From: Sipunculus nudus
Lineage: Eukaryota > Annelida > Sipuncula > Golfingiida > Sipunculidae
Length of the DNA stretch: 64,000 nt
Direction: 5' to 3'
Assembly (NCBI GenBank): GCA_026874595.1
Contig: CM049312.1
Location: forward strand, 53,695,429-53,759,428
A model generated the notes under the pieces. The model ran no database searches. It was not told where the DNA came from and saw only the letters and a list, made by a program, of their open reading frames with translations. Made by a program: the position numbers and the translations under genes. Positions 22,861-36,700 of the stretch are shown in pieces (positions within the stretch are counted from its first letter, which is position 1; each line of letters opens with the position of its first letter).

Positions 22861-24175
22861 AGATGTTTTTTAAACCTGTGTACTTTATTTTGCTTTATGC
22901 TTCATAACGTTACGCCATAGGTGCGCCTATCTCGAGACATATATCAAAGTGAATGATACAATCTCGATAAACGTAATGGACCTCAAGACATTTTTCTAGT
23001 TAATTTTTAAATGGCTTAATTCAAGAAAGATAAGATTTCTGATACATCCGGGACACGGGGAATCCATCCCGTACCTCAGACTATATCAACATAGTACGAC
23101 CAAGAAGATTGGATCGTACTTGCACCATTATATTGTGGTAATATTTGTTCTTCCTTATAAAGGTCATGCAGGGGCGGATTTTGGCGCCCCCCCCCCCCCC
23201 CCTTTCGATTCAAAAGAGTCTTCAAATCTATAAGTTTCATCCTATTCAGACTGTACATAATGTAAAGTAAAGATCAAGTGTATAGAACAGTTACAATGTA
23301 GTTTTGCTTTATAATGTATATAAGCTACCCCAGATTGCACGATTACAATCTAAATTTGAAAAAAAAATCTACACCTCGGAGGGCGGGTACCCCTGTCAAA
23401 ACCCCCCCCCCCCCCCCACTTCGCCGCCTCCAAATGTGAGCCCCCTGTTCTAAATTCCTGTATCCAACCCTGTCATAAGTAAACACCTGGATAGATTTAC
23501 CAGTCCTTTATTTCCCATAGTGATAGTGATTCGATCAGATAGAGCTAGGTATAACCTATTGAATTTTAAATGTTCAGTCCTAATGAAGGACCCATCAACC
23601 AGAAAATAACCATGTAACTATGACAACAATGATTTTAGAATTATCCCTAATTTCACATCAGATTTCTGTTTCTTTTATTAAATTTAAGAAAAACATTTTA
23701 TGAACGAACGGAGCAATAAGAGTTTGAGGATTTAGCGTTCATTTAGTATAACTGATGGTTGGCCGTAAATCATAAAAAAAAACATAATTATTTGATGTAA
23801 CCATAGAAAATTCTCTGAAACTCAGCCGTCTGTTTGTGCTTGTCGTAGTCTCAGCAGTCGTCTTGTGTAGACGCAAACGAGCCGTTTTGTCGAGCAAAGA
23901 TGTTATAATGATGTCTACCTCTGTATCATCAACTTAACAAACCGTCATCTTTCTACCTGTGTCCCCTTTATATTTTGGTTACAATGTTTGCATGGTACAC
24001 AGTTTTCCGTTCCAATCATGCTTTCATTTGGGCGTTTTTATTCAGCCTTACAAGGTGTTTCCGTAAAGCTGCAAGCAGTAACGGTCTTTGAGTCTTTCGA
24101 GGTCTGCTGCCAAGGGCAGAAACAACAAACATATATAATCAATTATAATCTGTTAACAGAATATAGATATTATTA

Positions 24176-24239
<64 letters not shown>

Positions 24240-24557
24240 TGCAACTCAAACAAAAACAGGCTTACGGCATATTGAAAAAGATACCACACACCACTGTGCC
24301 CGGCATCATTTTTTTTTTTCAAATATATGCTCACTGCTTCGCAATATCCAAGTTTAAACTTTACTTTAACTGATAAAATAATTGAAAAATAAACATTCCG
24401 TCATCACATATCTGACCTGACTGTTCAGGTTCCAAGTCGCATAGACAGGGAACATACATTTTATCTCTTCAATATATAAGATCCTTATAACGTTCGCATA
24501 AAGCATATGTGAATATAACGGCAGTGGTTGTTAACAACAACCTATAAAAAGAATGCT
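22861..24557. other. Intergenic with poly-C and TA tracts
   Basis: Poly-C at 23187-23202 and 23401-23417; (TA)n at 24178-24236. A minus-strand AATAAA (plus TTTATT at 24037-24042) lies about 515 bp past the CA1 stop codon and could be its polyadenylation signal. No other gene recognised. Confidence 0.5.
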
Positions 24558-24755
24558 TTAACAGAGCATTTTGGTGATTAACAGGAAGATGAAAAGAAAT
24601 GAAACAGTGGTGACTGATCCAGAAATGGAGGGGGCGCCACTCTCGGTTACTACTCTGCTACCCAGAGGCTGTACAGGGCGGAAGTTGTCATCCAGTGGGC
24701 GATTCAATAAAGTAAATCGTGACTTTTCCTTCATTGACTTCCGTAGAGTAATCAG
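24558..24755 (-). CDS. CA1 exon 8 (C-terminus)
   Basis: 198 bp, phase 0, stop TAA at 24558-24560. Encodes [11 protein letters not shown]..., the diagnostic [13 protein letters not shown], and the hydrophobic tail [10 protein letters not shown] before TKMLC. Acceptor is TTTTCCACAG. Confidence 0.92.
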   Translation of the reverse strand: MITLRKSMKEKSRFTLLNRPLDDNFRPVQPLGSRVVTESGAPSISGSVTTVSFLFIFLLITKMLC

Positions 24756-27700
24756 CTGTGGAAAAAAAAAAACACAAACAGGAAACTACAGATTTGTGTC
24801 CAAAAGTAATTGTAATTGAAGTAAATGTAATTATAATTACCTTCTAAAGTAACTGAAATTATAATCGATTATTTTATCTAATCATGGAAAGTAATTGTGA
24901 TTGTAGTCGATTGCTTCTGTAAAGAAACTGTTTGAACAATTACATTTCAATTATTCTTCAGGATAATTCCATCAAACTTTAAATTTTTTAAGCATACATA
25001 TGGAACAACCATAATTTACTATGGCTGTAAGCACTCATTTACTTCTAAGGCACATAAAAATATGACGGCAGTTTTTTTTTTTTTTTATCTCATGCTGTTA
25101 ATTTCCTCTGAATATTTCCCATAGCTTTAAGCACTGAACAGATCATTTACTTCTAAGTCACATACAAATTTGAAATAAGGGTTTTTATCCCACGCTGTTC
25201 ATTTTCTCTGAATATAGAAGTTTTCCTAGCAAACCTTCCTGGCACATGTTATTAACTCCAATTTACGCGTAATATGTTGTTATGGTTCTGTTTGTCAGTA
25301 TACAAAGTCCACATGTGTCGGTTTATCATACCACCAGAGGTCCCGTCTTGTGCATGCATGACAACTCTTACCCAAGGAGAAGACAGTTGGAAGACTGAAA
25401 ATTCTTTATTTGTTAAATTGCTTGGTACAGCCACCAGGTGGTATGTGCACTATGTTTGTATTTGGCACTACTGAAAGTAGCAACTGGTACAAGTTTAATT
25501 TGATTTGTGCATAGGAGAAAGCAGTGGCCCTAGAACATAATATTGGCAGATACCTTAACATTTTAAGGATAAAACACTAAACTTATTGTATATTTATTGT
25601 ACTTGGCATGTGAAAGGTCCCTTTAATTATAACTTCACATGGCTGCAGAGATCATTTGTTTTGCCATTGATTGGTTTGTCTGTGAGCAGACTCAAAACAG
25701 TTAAGGAAAGATTTTGATGAAAGTCTGTGGATGGTTAGGGTAACACCTAAGAACAACCCAGTAAAAGTTACAGGTAAGCTGGACTGCCATAATGTTTTGT
25801 TTGATAGATTCTTTGCCATTTTGTCAATCAAGACCATTATAATTACCCATAATTGGAGGACACTTTAGCGTAAGTTTCCAAATGGGATACAAGTTGACGC
25901 TACATGGATTTTAAACAAAAGTGTTGCCTAATTTAAGCCTTCTTATTTTTAGGAGACACACCTGACCTGTGATGTTACAATCGAGTTCGAATTGTGACAC
26001 ACATTTTTCGGCGTGGATTTATATATTTCCAGTGCTTACGATATAATTCGATTATTAATTCAATTAATATGATCAGGATCCTGATAATATCTAAGATCGG
26101 GTGATCCAGAATGTTGATGAAGGAGTATATGCGGTCTCGGAGAGCTTTACTAAGTAATTGTAATTATAACCGATTACTTTTCTGAAAACACAAAAGTATT
26201 GTAATTACAATTGATTATTTTAAAAAGTAATTGTATTTGTAATCGATTACTTTAAAAGTATTTCGACCCATACTTTACTATGAGCCAGACTTATGTCAAA
26301 CCGATGAAGCTTCCGTAAGACTGATGAGTATGAGTTTGACTTATGAGATTTGAAAAATTCATAAAATTGTATATATCGCAACGTCTGTGTTACGCTCCTG
26401 ATACGATAAAATCACATTTGTAACGCCCACGTAGCGTTATATATACATGATATAACGCGGTGTTTTCATGGGCCATAATGGAGACGTAAACGTAAGAACA
26501 TGTTCTAACAATCCTTAAATGAAATGAAATTCCTTAACTTTTACGATTCAGAGAAATCGCAGAAATACAAGTATTGGTTACCACAATTTGTTCTATCGTG
26601 TGCTCTGTGTAATATCGCGTACACATAATTTTATATAAACTTATTTATTTTACATGGATTGTACAAATATTTATTAAAACTAATCGCGGCACTCTCCATG
26701 GCTCAGACTGCGGCGTTCGGTAGACTGTAGTGGTGGAGGAACCCGGAGAAAACCACCGGCCTTGGACGGGCAACTTCAACCCACTCTCATAGCCACACCG
26801 GGGATCGAACCCGGGTCGCCAGCGGAGAGAGCCGAGCGTTTTACCCCTCGACTGTCCAGACCCCTGTAATAACGATTCGTCTGTGCGTTACGTCTGGGGA
26901 GATGATCGCAGACGTATAGCAGACGCAGCATTATTTAAACATCAGGTTTTAGACCTAAAGACTTGCTCACTTGTAAACAAAATGTGTGTGTGTGTGTCTG
27001 ATGTAGCTTTAGTGAGAATGATGTTGCTTGTGTGATGTGCCTTTTGTAATACCGATTGACATGAATCGTGATACCAATGTCAGTGTGAGACCAAAGTACA
27101 TCGAGTGAGACCGACATGCATCGTGTGAGACGTGTTTTGCTAGACAGACGTACATTGTGTGAGACCAATATGCAATACCGATGTAATCGTGAAATACCGA
27201 TGTGCATTATGTGAGACCTATGTGCCCTGTGTGAGACCGACTTGCATCGTGTGAGACCTATTTGCATTATGTGAGACCGATGTGCATTATGTGAGATCGA
27301 TGTTCACTGTGTGAGACCGATGTGCATCCTGTGAGACCCATTTGCATAATGTGAGACCAATGTGCATTAAGTGAGACCAATATGAACTGTGCGAGACCAA
27401 TGTGCATTGTGTGCAACCCATGGGCATCATGTGAGATCCATGTGCATCGTGTGATACCCATGTGCATTATGTGAGACCGATGTGCATAGTGTGAGACCCA
27501 TGGGCATCGTGCGAGACCCATGTGCATCGTGTGAGACACATGTGCATCGTGCGAGACCCATTTGCATCGTGTGAGACCCATGTATATCGTGAGTTAGATG
27601 CACATCGTGAGACAGATGTGCATTCTATGAGACCAATGTGCATCGTGAGACAAATGTGCATTATGAGACAAAAGTGCATCATGAGACAGATGTGCAGCGT

Positions 27701-30700
27701 GAGACAGATAATCATCATGTGAGATCGATAAGCATCGTGTGAGATCAATGTGCATCTCTAAAAAGATGTGCATCGTGTGAGGTCAATGTGCATCGTCAGA
27801 CAGGTGTGTATCAAGTGGGATAATTGTGCATCGTGAGACAGATGTTGGTATTCTATAAGACAAATGTGCATGGTGAGACAGATTTTGATTGTGAGAACGA
27901 TATGTATCGTGAGAGATCAATGTGCAACTCAAGACAGATGTACATCATGTGAGATCAATGTGCTTCTTGAGACAGGTTTGAATCATGTGAGATCAATGTG
28001 TATTGTGTGAGATCAATTTGTATCTTATGAGACCAATATGCATTGTGAGACAGATGTGAGACAGATATGCAGTGTTTATCATGTGAGACATTGTTTCAGA
28101 CAGATGTCGATCATGCGAGACCAATGTTCACCGTGAGACAGATGGCATTCTGTAAGACTAATATGAATCATGTGACGGGTGTGCATCATCTGAGATCAAT
28201 ATGTATCAGGTAAGACATATGTGCATCGTGGGACAGATGTGCATCGTGAGATTAATGTGCATCGTGAGACAGATGTGCATCGTAAAATAAATGTGCATCG
28301 TGGGACAAATGTGCATCGTTTGAGATAAATGTGCATCGTGGGACAGATGTGCACCGTGAGATAAATGTGCATCGTGGGACAGATGTGCATCGTTTGAGAT
28401 CAATGTGACCAATACTATAGTGGGAGACCGATGTGCATCGTGTGAGACAGATGTACATCGTATGAGAGCCGATGAGGACACGGTTAGCCCGATGAAGTTT
28501 GTCAAGCAATAACATAGTAAAAGGTGGAACAGACTGGGTGATACCTAAGGTCATGAAAGCACAAATAGACTGACCTGATTTCGCATCATGCAAATTATAT
28601 ACAGGACTGGCTCTATATAATAAACAAATTGAACCCAAAATAAGTCGGTTTTGGACGGCTGCTGATTATGAAATGTTTCATTAACGTGTAATTTCATGCG
28701 TTAACTCATTATTTTCGTGAACTGTGTCTTAATCGCTGATTGCCATATAAAAAGACCGGTTTACCTGTGACTCAGAGATCTTCACCTTGTCCTTGAACAC
28801 CGTCCACACCACGGCCTCCTCACATCCAGGAGTCGTCAGACTGCCCATGTAACGATAGAAACGCCTCGTGTTTCCTGGCAACAGATCTCTTAGAGCAAAC
28901 GAACCAAGCGAGTGGGTGGTTCCTGCAAAAACGTTTACGGAGTTGGTAGCTTTGTAACTGACATCTTTCTGGTAGTTTTGTGTTTACAATTTAATCACGA
29001 ATGCCATACTGTGGTTGCCTTCATATTCGCGACTTACAACTTTTCCAGTGTTCCGGAAGGGTTAGATGATCACCATACAATAACCTACACATAATATGTA
29101 TCCTTTATTGTATGAAAAAGTTAATATGCTCGCCCAGTCTTTGCTATTGGAGGAGTATCAAGCAGACATTCAATATTTGGAAATTCCTGTTCATTATAGA
29201 CAAATAATGTAAATGATATCATAATATTCACAATACCAGTCTTTGGCATATGGAAAATACCAAAGATATCTTTTAATATTAGAATGTCACAAAACTTTTG
29301 CCGTCCCACGCTACAGACAAAGATATTCTGTATGGGATTTCGATGAAACTGCGGTTTAAATGAATGTCCCTATATAGTTTTGGCGTCTTATTCCCAATAT
29401 TTTTATGTTCTTGATATTTCCCCTTATGCGTATATGGCGATTTAATACAAGCGAGTATGAGAAGCCACCGCCGTATTTTGAACATGACAGGTTAAAATTG
29501 ACCTTAAAAAGCAATTTGGAACATTTGTGTAACACATGTTCCACTGATAAATACACTACATATAGGCCTACACATCAACAGGAAGCAGTTATAGTGTATA
29601 AGAAGAAATGTTTTGCATTTAGCCTAGTTCCGTTCTTGGTAAGAAGCATCTTACTTGTATTTGTGACATAAGAGAATATAATGTTTTATAAATTAGTTAA
29701 TACTTGAATTCATATTTTTCCTCCAGTGTTCTATAATACTACCAGACCTGTATTTACATCAGCAATAACAATTCTGGAAATTTATGATCACTACATTATT
29801 TCCACTTTCACCACCAGAGGGCTCTAGTTTCGCAGCTATGTAGCTGTGAGTCAGAAGAGGATATATTACATTCCCGTTAATGTATATGATGTCTACGTTC
29901 TGGTAACTTAAGTTACAAACTATGCAACTATAAAAAAGGGCTTCATCTTTGGATTTGTATTTTGAGGAAAACTGTACCCATATCTATAAAGAGATATAGC
30001 AAAATGAATTTGTAACGGTCAAATCATGTCCTACCTCTGTACTTGACAGTCTTCAGTGCCGCCATAATGGGCTCGAACCACGGGTTGTCTTTCTTCCCAA
30101 CCTGAAAGAAACAGTATTTGTATTGCGCTTTCATAACTTAGAACAATGTTGTTTATTTGTTTTTCATCAAATGATAAGAAAATTAATATTTAACCTTATA
30201 TCTAATATCATAACTAATATCTTATGTTTATTTGTGTACGTACTTCTTTGCTACTCAACCACCTCTAGTAGTTTACTGTCTACTGCCCCGGGTTCCAAAC
30301 AAAATATCGTCAAAGTAATGCACACGTACAGATTTGATCAGAAAGTTTCTTTTATCAAAATTATGATATTTATAAAGACAGTCCAAGGATAGAGGTCTTC
30401 ATAAGTTGCCAGACCAGTGCAGATTATTCGAACAGTAGCAGGACTAGACAAATGATCACGCTATGTTCACGTTTTCTCACGACTAATATGCAGTTATATT
30501 TCTCACGTACCGTTAGTTTAGTAGTCTTTAGAGTTAGAGAGCCCGAACTATTAAAGTCAATACAAATGATACACATTGTATATCTTTATTTTGGATGTAA
30601 AACATTTTTATACAGTGTTAAAATAAATTTAACATAAACCCCAAGACGGATAAGCAGGCCTCAAGCTTACCTTGAGGAAGAAGCTGAGCGCAGCTATGCC

Positions 30701-33700
30701 TTGACTGTCTTTGAGGGCAGAAGACGTGTCAGCAAACTTGGTTGAACGGTGAATGAAATGTACCTGCGGGAGAAAAAGTATAGGTCCAGTAAACCTGGTG
30801 GATCGGTGAACCAAAATTAACTGCGGATAAGAAAAAGGTACGAGTCCAGTAAACTGATTGAACGGTGAACCAAAATGTACCTGCGAGAAAAGGATATTAA
30901 GGCCAGTAAATCTGGTGGAACGGTGAACCCAATTTACCTGCGGGAAAGAAAGTGATAATAAGTCCAGTAAACCTGATGAAACGGTGAATCAAATGTACCT
31001 GCTTGAAAGAAAGGGATAATTAGTCCAGTAAACTGATTGAACGGTGAACCAAAATGTACCTGCGGGAAAGGTATATTAAGGAAAGTAAATCTGGTGGAAC
31101 GGTGAACCAAAATGTACCTGCGGGAAAGTGATAATAAGTCCAGTAGACCTGGTGGAACGGTGAACCAAATGTACCTGCGATAAAGGGATGTTAAGTCGGG
31201 TAAACCTGGTGGAACGGTGAGCCAAATGTACCTGCGGGAAAGGGATAATAAGTCCAGTAAACATGGTGGAACGGTGAACCAAATGTACCTGCGAGAAAGG
31301 GATAACAAGTCCAGTAGACCTGGTGGAACGGTGAACCAAGTGTACCTGCAGGAAAGGGATAATAAGTCCAGTAGACCTGGTGGAACGGTGAACCAAGTGT
31401 ACCTGCGGGAAAGGGATAATAAGTCCAGTAGACCTGGTGGAACGGTGAACCAAATTTACCTGCGGGAAAGAAAGGGATAATAAGGCCAGTAAACCTAGAG
31501 GAACGGTGAACCAAATGTACCTGAAATGGACATTACAGGACGGATAAAGTATAAATGGATAATGAAACGTTAACAAATGGACCAGTAATGAGTAAAAACA
31601 GAAATGGTCCCCTCAGAAAAAGTCCACTTTACGGTTCAACGTGTGGATCAAAGATGGAATGAACCTGTCAGTAAGACATGGATTTCCGCTACTTTTTAGT
31701 TAGTCATCACAAATACATTTTATAAGTCAAAATAGCCAAAATTTTATTTGAGTACTAATGGTAGGGCGTTACCTGTAATATCCTGTCATTATATTCGCTG
31801 TAATAAAGTTGCCATATTAATAGGAGTATAAACTTTATTGATCCTAGCTGCACACTTTCAGTCAACGCGGGTCCTGATATTTTTAGCTATGCGGCTTGGC
31901 CTAGCTTTTTTATTACATGATCCCATGCCAGTGTTATTTATGCAGCTAGACGAGGTAAAGCTGCAGGTCATGGCCAAGGTATTATTTCATGATTTCAGAA
32001 ACAAGCAGTTTTCGTTGTCTTTGTTAAGATATCGTCATCGTTTCGACCTTATCCTATTCAAGGAATATATATACTCTTGAAAATAAATTTCTTTTCCTTG
32101 TAATATGGCGTTAAAGGACTGCGATTTAGACCTCATAAAATGAAAAAAAAGCAGGGATCTCTAATTTGAGCCACAAGGGAGTTCGCTCAGGACCCAGAAT
32201 GTTCGCTAGATTTGAGCGGTGTGTCACGTTGTGCACTCAAGTTTGAAACATCAAAGTTTTAAAGATCCAAGTTTGAATCTCGCGATACCGTGCTCTCATT
32301 GGTCTGAACATTAATGGCCGTAGGCCTACTCTCATGCGGATGATATCGGAAACCCCTGCTGAAGCAAGAAGTATCAACTGGAATTAGTTATGGAACAAAT
32401 GCAGCGTTACCACTGCTTAACGAATGTACTGTTAGTGTTCGGATGCCAATCCCCATGTCTTGACACCTGCCTGGGGTTTGTCGGTTTCAGGTGTGAAACT
32501 GATTAAGGCGGCGGCCCATGTCAGACCTCGATCGTGTCAAACATCCATGCCATAATCTGCATGACCGGAGGAAACTCTGGTTTTGCTCTTGTAACGGGAT
32601 ACTTCAACAAATAGTCTTTTTCTCGACAACAGGTCTGGTTGGTAATACAAGGCTTGGGAATAAGAGTGAATGTGACCCAATTACAACAACATAAACTGCC
32701 CTTCGGTTTCAGGATTCGGTTAAAACCATCGAAACCCAGGGTCTCTGAATGACCCGTACTACCTAGTTGTCAAATTGTTTCATCTGCAGACATTTGCTTG
32801 GATCTCATCAATTTTCTACAAAATGCCTGCATACTGTTGTTATTACTTGCAGCATTACTGCACATATCATATTTGAGGGTTGTTCAGTAAAATAGTACAA
32901 AATGTTCGGCGTTTGGACATTTTTATCTCAATTCTGGGTAAATACATTTATGAATACTGAATATGTGTTGCATCATATTGCTTTTTAGCTACCCCACGAT
33001 GCACCATTACATGGTAATTTTTGTACGATGCTGATGTTTCTACACCATGGGTAAAGGCTGGATTTTGATATAATGGAAGGGGCACCATGACGCCTGTCGG
33101 GCTGTCAATCATACGGTGTATAAAAAAATGGCCTTTTGTTGTCACATTTTAGCCCTTTGAAAAGATTGCATTAATTTAAGTAAAGTTGTGGTTGAGAAAT
33201 ACACGTTACAACTTCTGTAATCCTACTGTTTATAGACCAGGAAAATACTAAACTAGTGACCCATGGGCCATGACGGTCAGCTGAATTTGCAATTCAGGTG
33301 ATGCATGTAGTAATGATATATGTTGTGATTGGGTAAAAAATATTTGTTAAGGACCCTAAAACAATTGGTAGAATGACTTCCAGAGTGCTCAAAATCATGT
33401 TTTTGCCTAGAGTCCTTAGAGAAGAGGTAAAAGCAACCTTATTTAAGATTTCCAAGAAGATTTTACAAGGAACTCCCTGGATGCTAAGTTAGAAGTTTCT
33501 AAGTCGAACTGCCAGTACTTCGACTTGTGTCCATCTGACTTAAAGGGTACTTAAGTCATGTTATTTCACATAGCTAAAAAAAACGTCACAGTGACCTTAT
33601 TTCGGATGTCCGAGGAAAAATTACAATGACCTCCTTTTACCTTAAGAAAGACATTTCTACATCAAACAGTTAAGATTTGTACGCTGTGTGACTTTTTGGG

Positions 33701-36700
33701 TGCTCAAAATTTTCTGCTCATAGCTCACAGAATATAGGTCACAGTGACCTAATTTCAGCAATCAAAGGAGACTTGCCGAAGACTTCCCTGGATGTTACGT
33801 AAGAAGATTCTAAGGCTATCGGATACATGTTGTGCCAAATCTGACTTTCAGGGTGTTCAAGTCATGTTTTTTGTCCTATAGCTCACAGAATATAGGCCAC
33901 AGTGACCTAAAAGATCATTCTCGAGTTGTAGTGAGAATTAAACATACTTATCAAAGGTGTCTTATTTTATTTACCTCCGCTAGAAACCAGGTATATGACA
34001 TATTTGTCGTGACTTTGCAACCTGTATATTAAAAACGCAACCGGGTGTAGGACAGGATTATTGGCTTTTAACATAAACTTCGCCATTTTGAACGGCTATT
34101 TCGTATTATCAAACTGGGTCAGTATGTGTTTGGGAAAACAACAACAAGCCGTGTAGGACAAAACAGGCCACGCTTTTTTCGGCCGGTTTAAAACTTTCAT
34201 ACAATTACGACAGATAGGTATGATGTCCCCATGGATCTTTCACGTTTCGTGAGTACAGGACACTAGATTATATTCGTGTCGCGAGTGCAAAGCCCAAGGA
34301 CCCTCTGGATATACAGGCTGCACACAGACACAAGCGGGTCTGCTGGTATTCTATGCGAATAAGCAAGGTTTTATGTTATTTTAGCGAGAAGGCTATAGGT
34401 CGTTGGGGTATTCCTTGCGGATAGACAAATTCTTAATTATTTTATTTTTACCTAGAAGGCTGGATTCTGGTAGCTGGGTCGTGGAGGTATTCCATGGCGA
34501 CAGACAAGCTCATGGTGTAATTTTTAGCAGGAAGGATAGGTCGTTGGGATATTTCATGCGAACAGACGAGGTCCTGATGTTATTTTTTAGCGAAAGGCCT
34601 GGGTCATTTTTTTTCACGTGGACAGACAAAATCCTGGTGTTATTAATGCGAAAAGGCTGGATCGTTGTGGTAATCCACGCGAACAGTCAAGGTCCTGATG
34701 TTATTTAAAGCGTGAAGGCTGGGTCTTATGTCCCTTGTCTGTCAGTATGTCTGTCTTTCTGTCTATCAGTTTTTCCTCAATTTCGCCTACTGGATGCATG
34801 GTTCTTGTGTCTTACATAAAGCATTCTACAGCCATAGTTTTACAGGAATTCTTTTGAAACTCACACATCTTATGTCAAACACTAATATCTTGAAGGTGAT
34901 TTTTCATTTTTCGGAATATGGCAACTAGGGGGCGCTGCTACTTGAAACACTACAAGATATCATTTTTGGGCCATATCTCCGAAACTAGGAATCTTAATTA
35001 CGTAAATTGTAGTTAATTCTTGCCTTTGTTATATAGCATTCTACAGGCCACAGTTAACTAGGAATCACTTTGTTGCTTTCACCTATGGTATATCGGAACG
35101 ATTTCTTGAAGCTGTATGTGTATTTTTAAATAGGTAAAGGTCAAAGTCATGAAAATACGTCAAACTATTATTTTCATCGTAACTTTGTCGATATAGGTCC
35201 AATCTTTACAAACTATGGCTCATTTTCTTCTTCTTTATCTTCTTTATGACATGATCTGGTTATCGTACGCTCCCGAGGCAGCGGAAATCTTGCGCTTTCT
35301 AAAGAAGCAACTGATTTTCCCGCTGCCTGCTTGACCGTTTATGATACACTTAGACACCAGGTGGCGGTTCGTTGTCTTCCGAAAAAAACCTGCGTATGAT
35401 GTGACAAGCAGCCAACCAGATGCCAATTAGCAAACACTCGATAGGCATCCTGGCTCCCCCATAGCTGCGCTTCAAGCGCCGCTTTATTGGCAGTTTATGG
35501 TCGAATTTTAATTGCTCCCTCTGCATTCTCGCATCATCGACCGATTCGATAATGACATAACGATTATGTTAGCGTAGCCATGTATCTGTTGTCTGCAAAA
35601 CTAAAAACAGCCAGCGAGGTGTGCACGGAGCCTTTGTTGTTACATTTCGTGTGAATAACAGCTCACCGGCGGGGTATCCTATGTGCCAAAGGCACTAAGC
35701 CTGTGGCCTGTTCAGACGGTTGCCGGGGCGATGAGATGTCTCTCAAAACTAAATGAACAACATTGGCTCCGTGTATTCCTCGCTTGGCTGGTAAACCGTT
35801 TTGTCTTCTAGCACAGGGTCTCATCTGATTGGACAAAAATACAGTGCTCCCCGCTGGTGTAGCGATTCAGGATACGAGGATATTACAAACAGCGCTTACC
35901 ATATAAGTAGTAGGCCTATAGTTAAAGCACTGTGTAAAGAGCGAAGTCTCCGAATCTGGGTCAAAGTTTTCCGGCATGCGCGTGACCTCTGGTCGTCTTG
36001 TTTTCATATGTTATTCTTGCATGCAGACTTAGGGAGTCTGGATTCTATGTTACACGTGGTTTCTCTATCTGTTTAACCTACCTCTGCCGGATATGTCTTT
36101 CCGTCAATCTTGTGTTCAGAACCATTGCGGTTATGTGAGCCCCAGTGAAGGTGAAACTGGAGAAGTTTGTATCTGCCCTTCAGACCTCCGCCGTCAATAA
36201 AAACGTCATCATTGATGTTAATTTTCACTGAAACAGAAGAAATGATATATACGTTAATTCATCTCAATACAAGTGTTATTCGTAAAATGCACAAAATATT
36301 AACAGAGCAATTTTTAAAACTTTTCATATACGTTACGGTGTGTTCCACTAAAGGGTACCCAATAAAATTTAGAAATGATTTTATTTATAAACACAGCTCC
36401 AAAATCAAATTGCATTAAAGGAGTGACTGAGAGGCCTGACAACTGTGATAGGGCGAGAGGCTGCCAACCCCTGTCAGACGCCATACCATTTGGTAACAAG
36501 ACCAAGAACAACCAGAACTCCTGAAGTTATTTTTATTACGGTTTTCATCACCGATACAGGTGGATAAGTCCAACCACTGCAGAGATATGAGTGATTTTAT
36601 TCCAAGGCAGGTAAACAGATGGACGCTGTGCAAGAATGGTTGCAGGTAGTGCCAATTTTTGTGTATGTCATAAAGCTATCCAAGGGCTACATTTGAATAA

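Larger units (their letters stand above)
24756..28764 (-). other. CA1 intron 7
   Basis: 4.0 kb. Holds a hAT-like non-autonomous element candidate (24793-26285), SINE copy 2 (26690-26875) and the 20 bp minisatellite (26960-28470). The gaps 26286-26689 and 28500-28764 show nothing recognised. Confidence 0.8.
30764..36081 (-). other. CA1 intron 4
   Basis: 5.3 kb. Contains the 57 bp junction-derived minisatellite (30780-31530), a GCTCAGCTGA-family fragment (33250-33920) and a ~70 bp tandem repeat (34310-34735). 31600-33240 and 35240-36080 show no gene or family I recognise. Confidence 0.75.

Noticed and set aside
23988-24275. ORF with alternating Ile-Tyr tail
   Set aside because: Translation of a TA microsatellite.
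27267-27748. Overlapping ORFs rich in HTMHMGLTRC-type repeats
   Set aside because: They come from the ~20 bp minisatellite, where both strands stay open; no codon or family signal.
26960-28470. CRISPR array
   Set aside because: Units are contiguous without unique spacers, degenerate, and lie in an intron of a eukaryotic gene.
28390-28640. CA1 last exon just downstream of exon 7
   Set aside because: No FRPVQPL motif there; the true last exon with NFRPVQPL was found at 24558-24755.
31076-31576. 166-residue minus-strand ORF with VHLVHRST repeats as a separate repeat-protein gene
   Set aside because: It is the open frame of the 57 bp intronic minisatellite; no start context or independent exon structure. 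Treated as junction-derived repeat.
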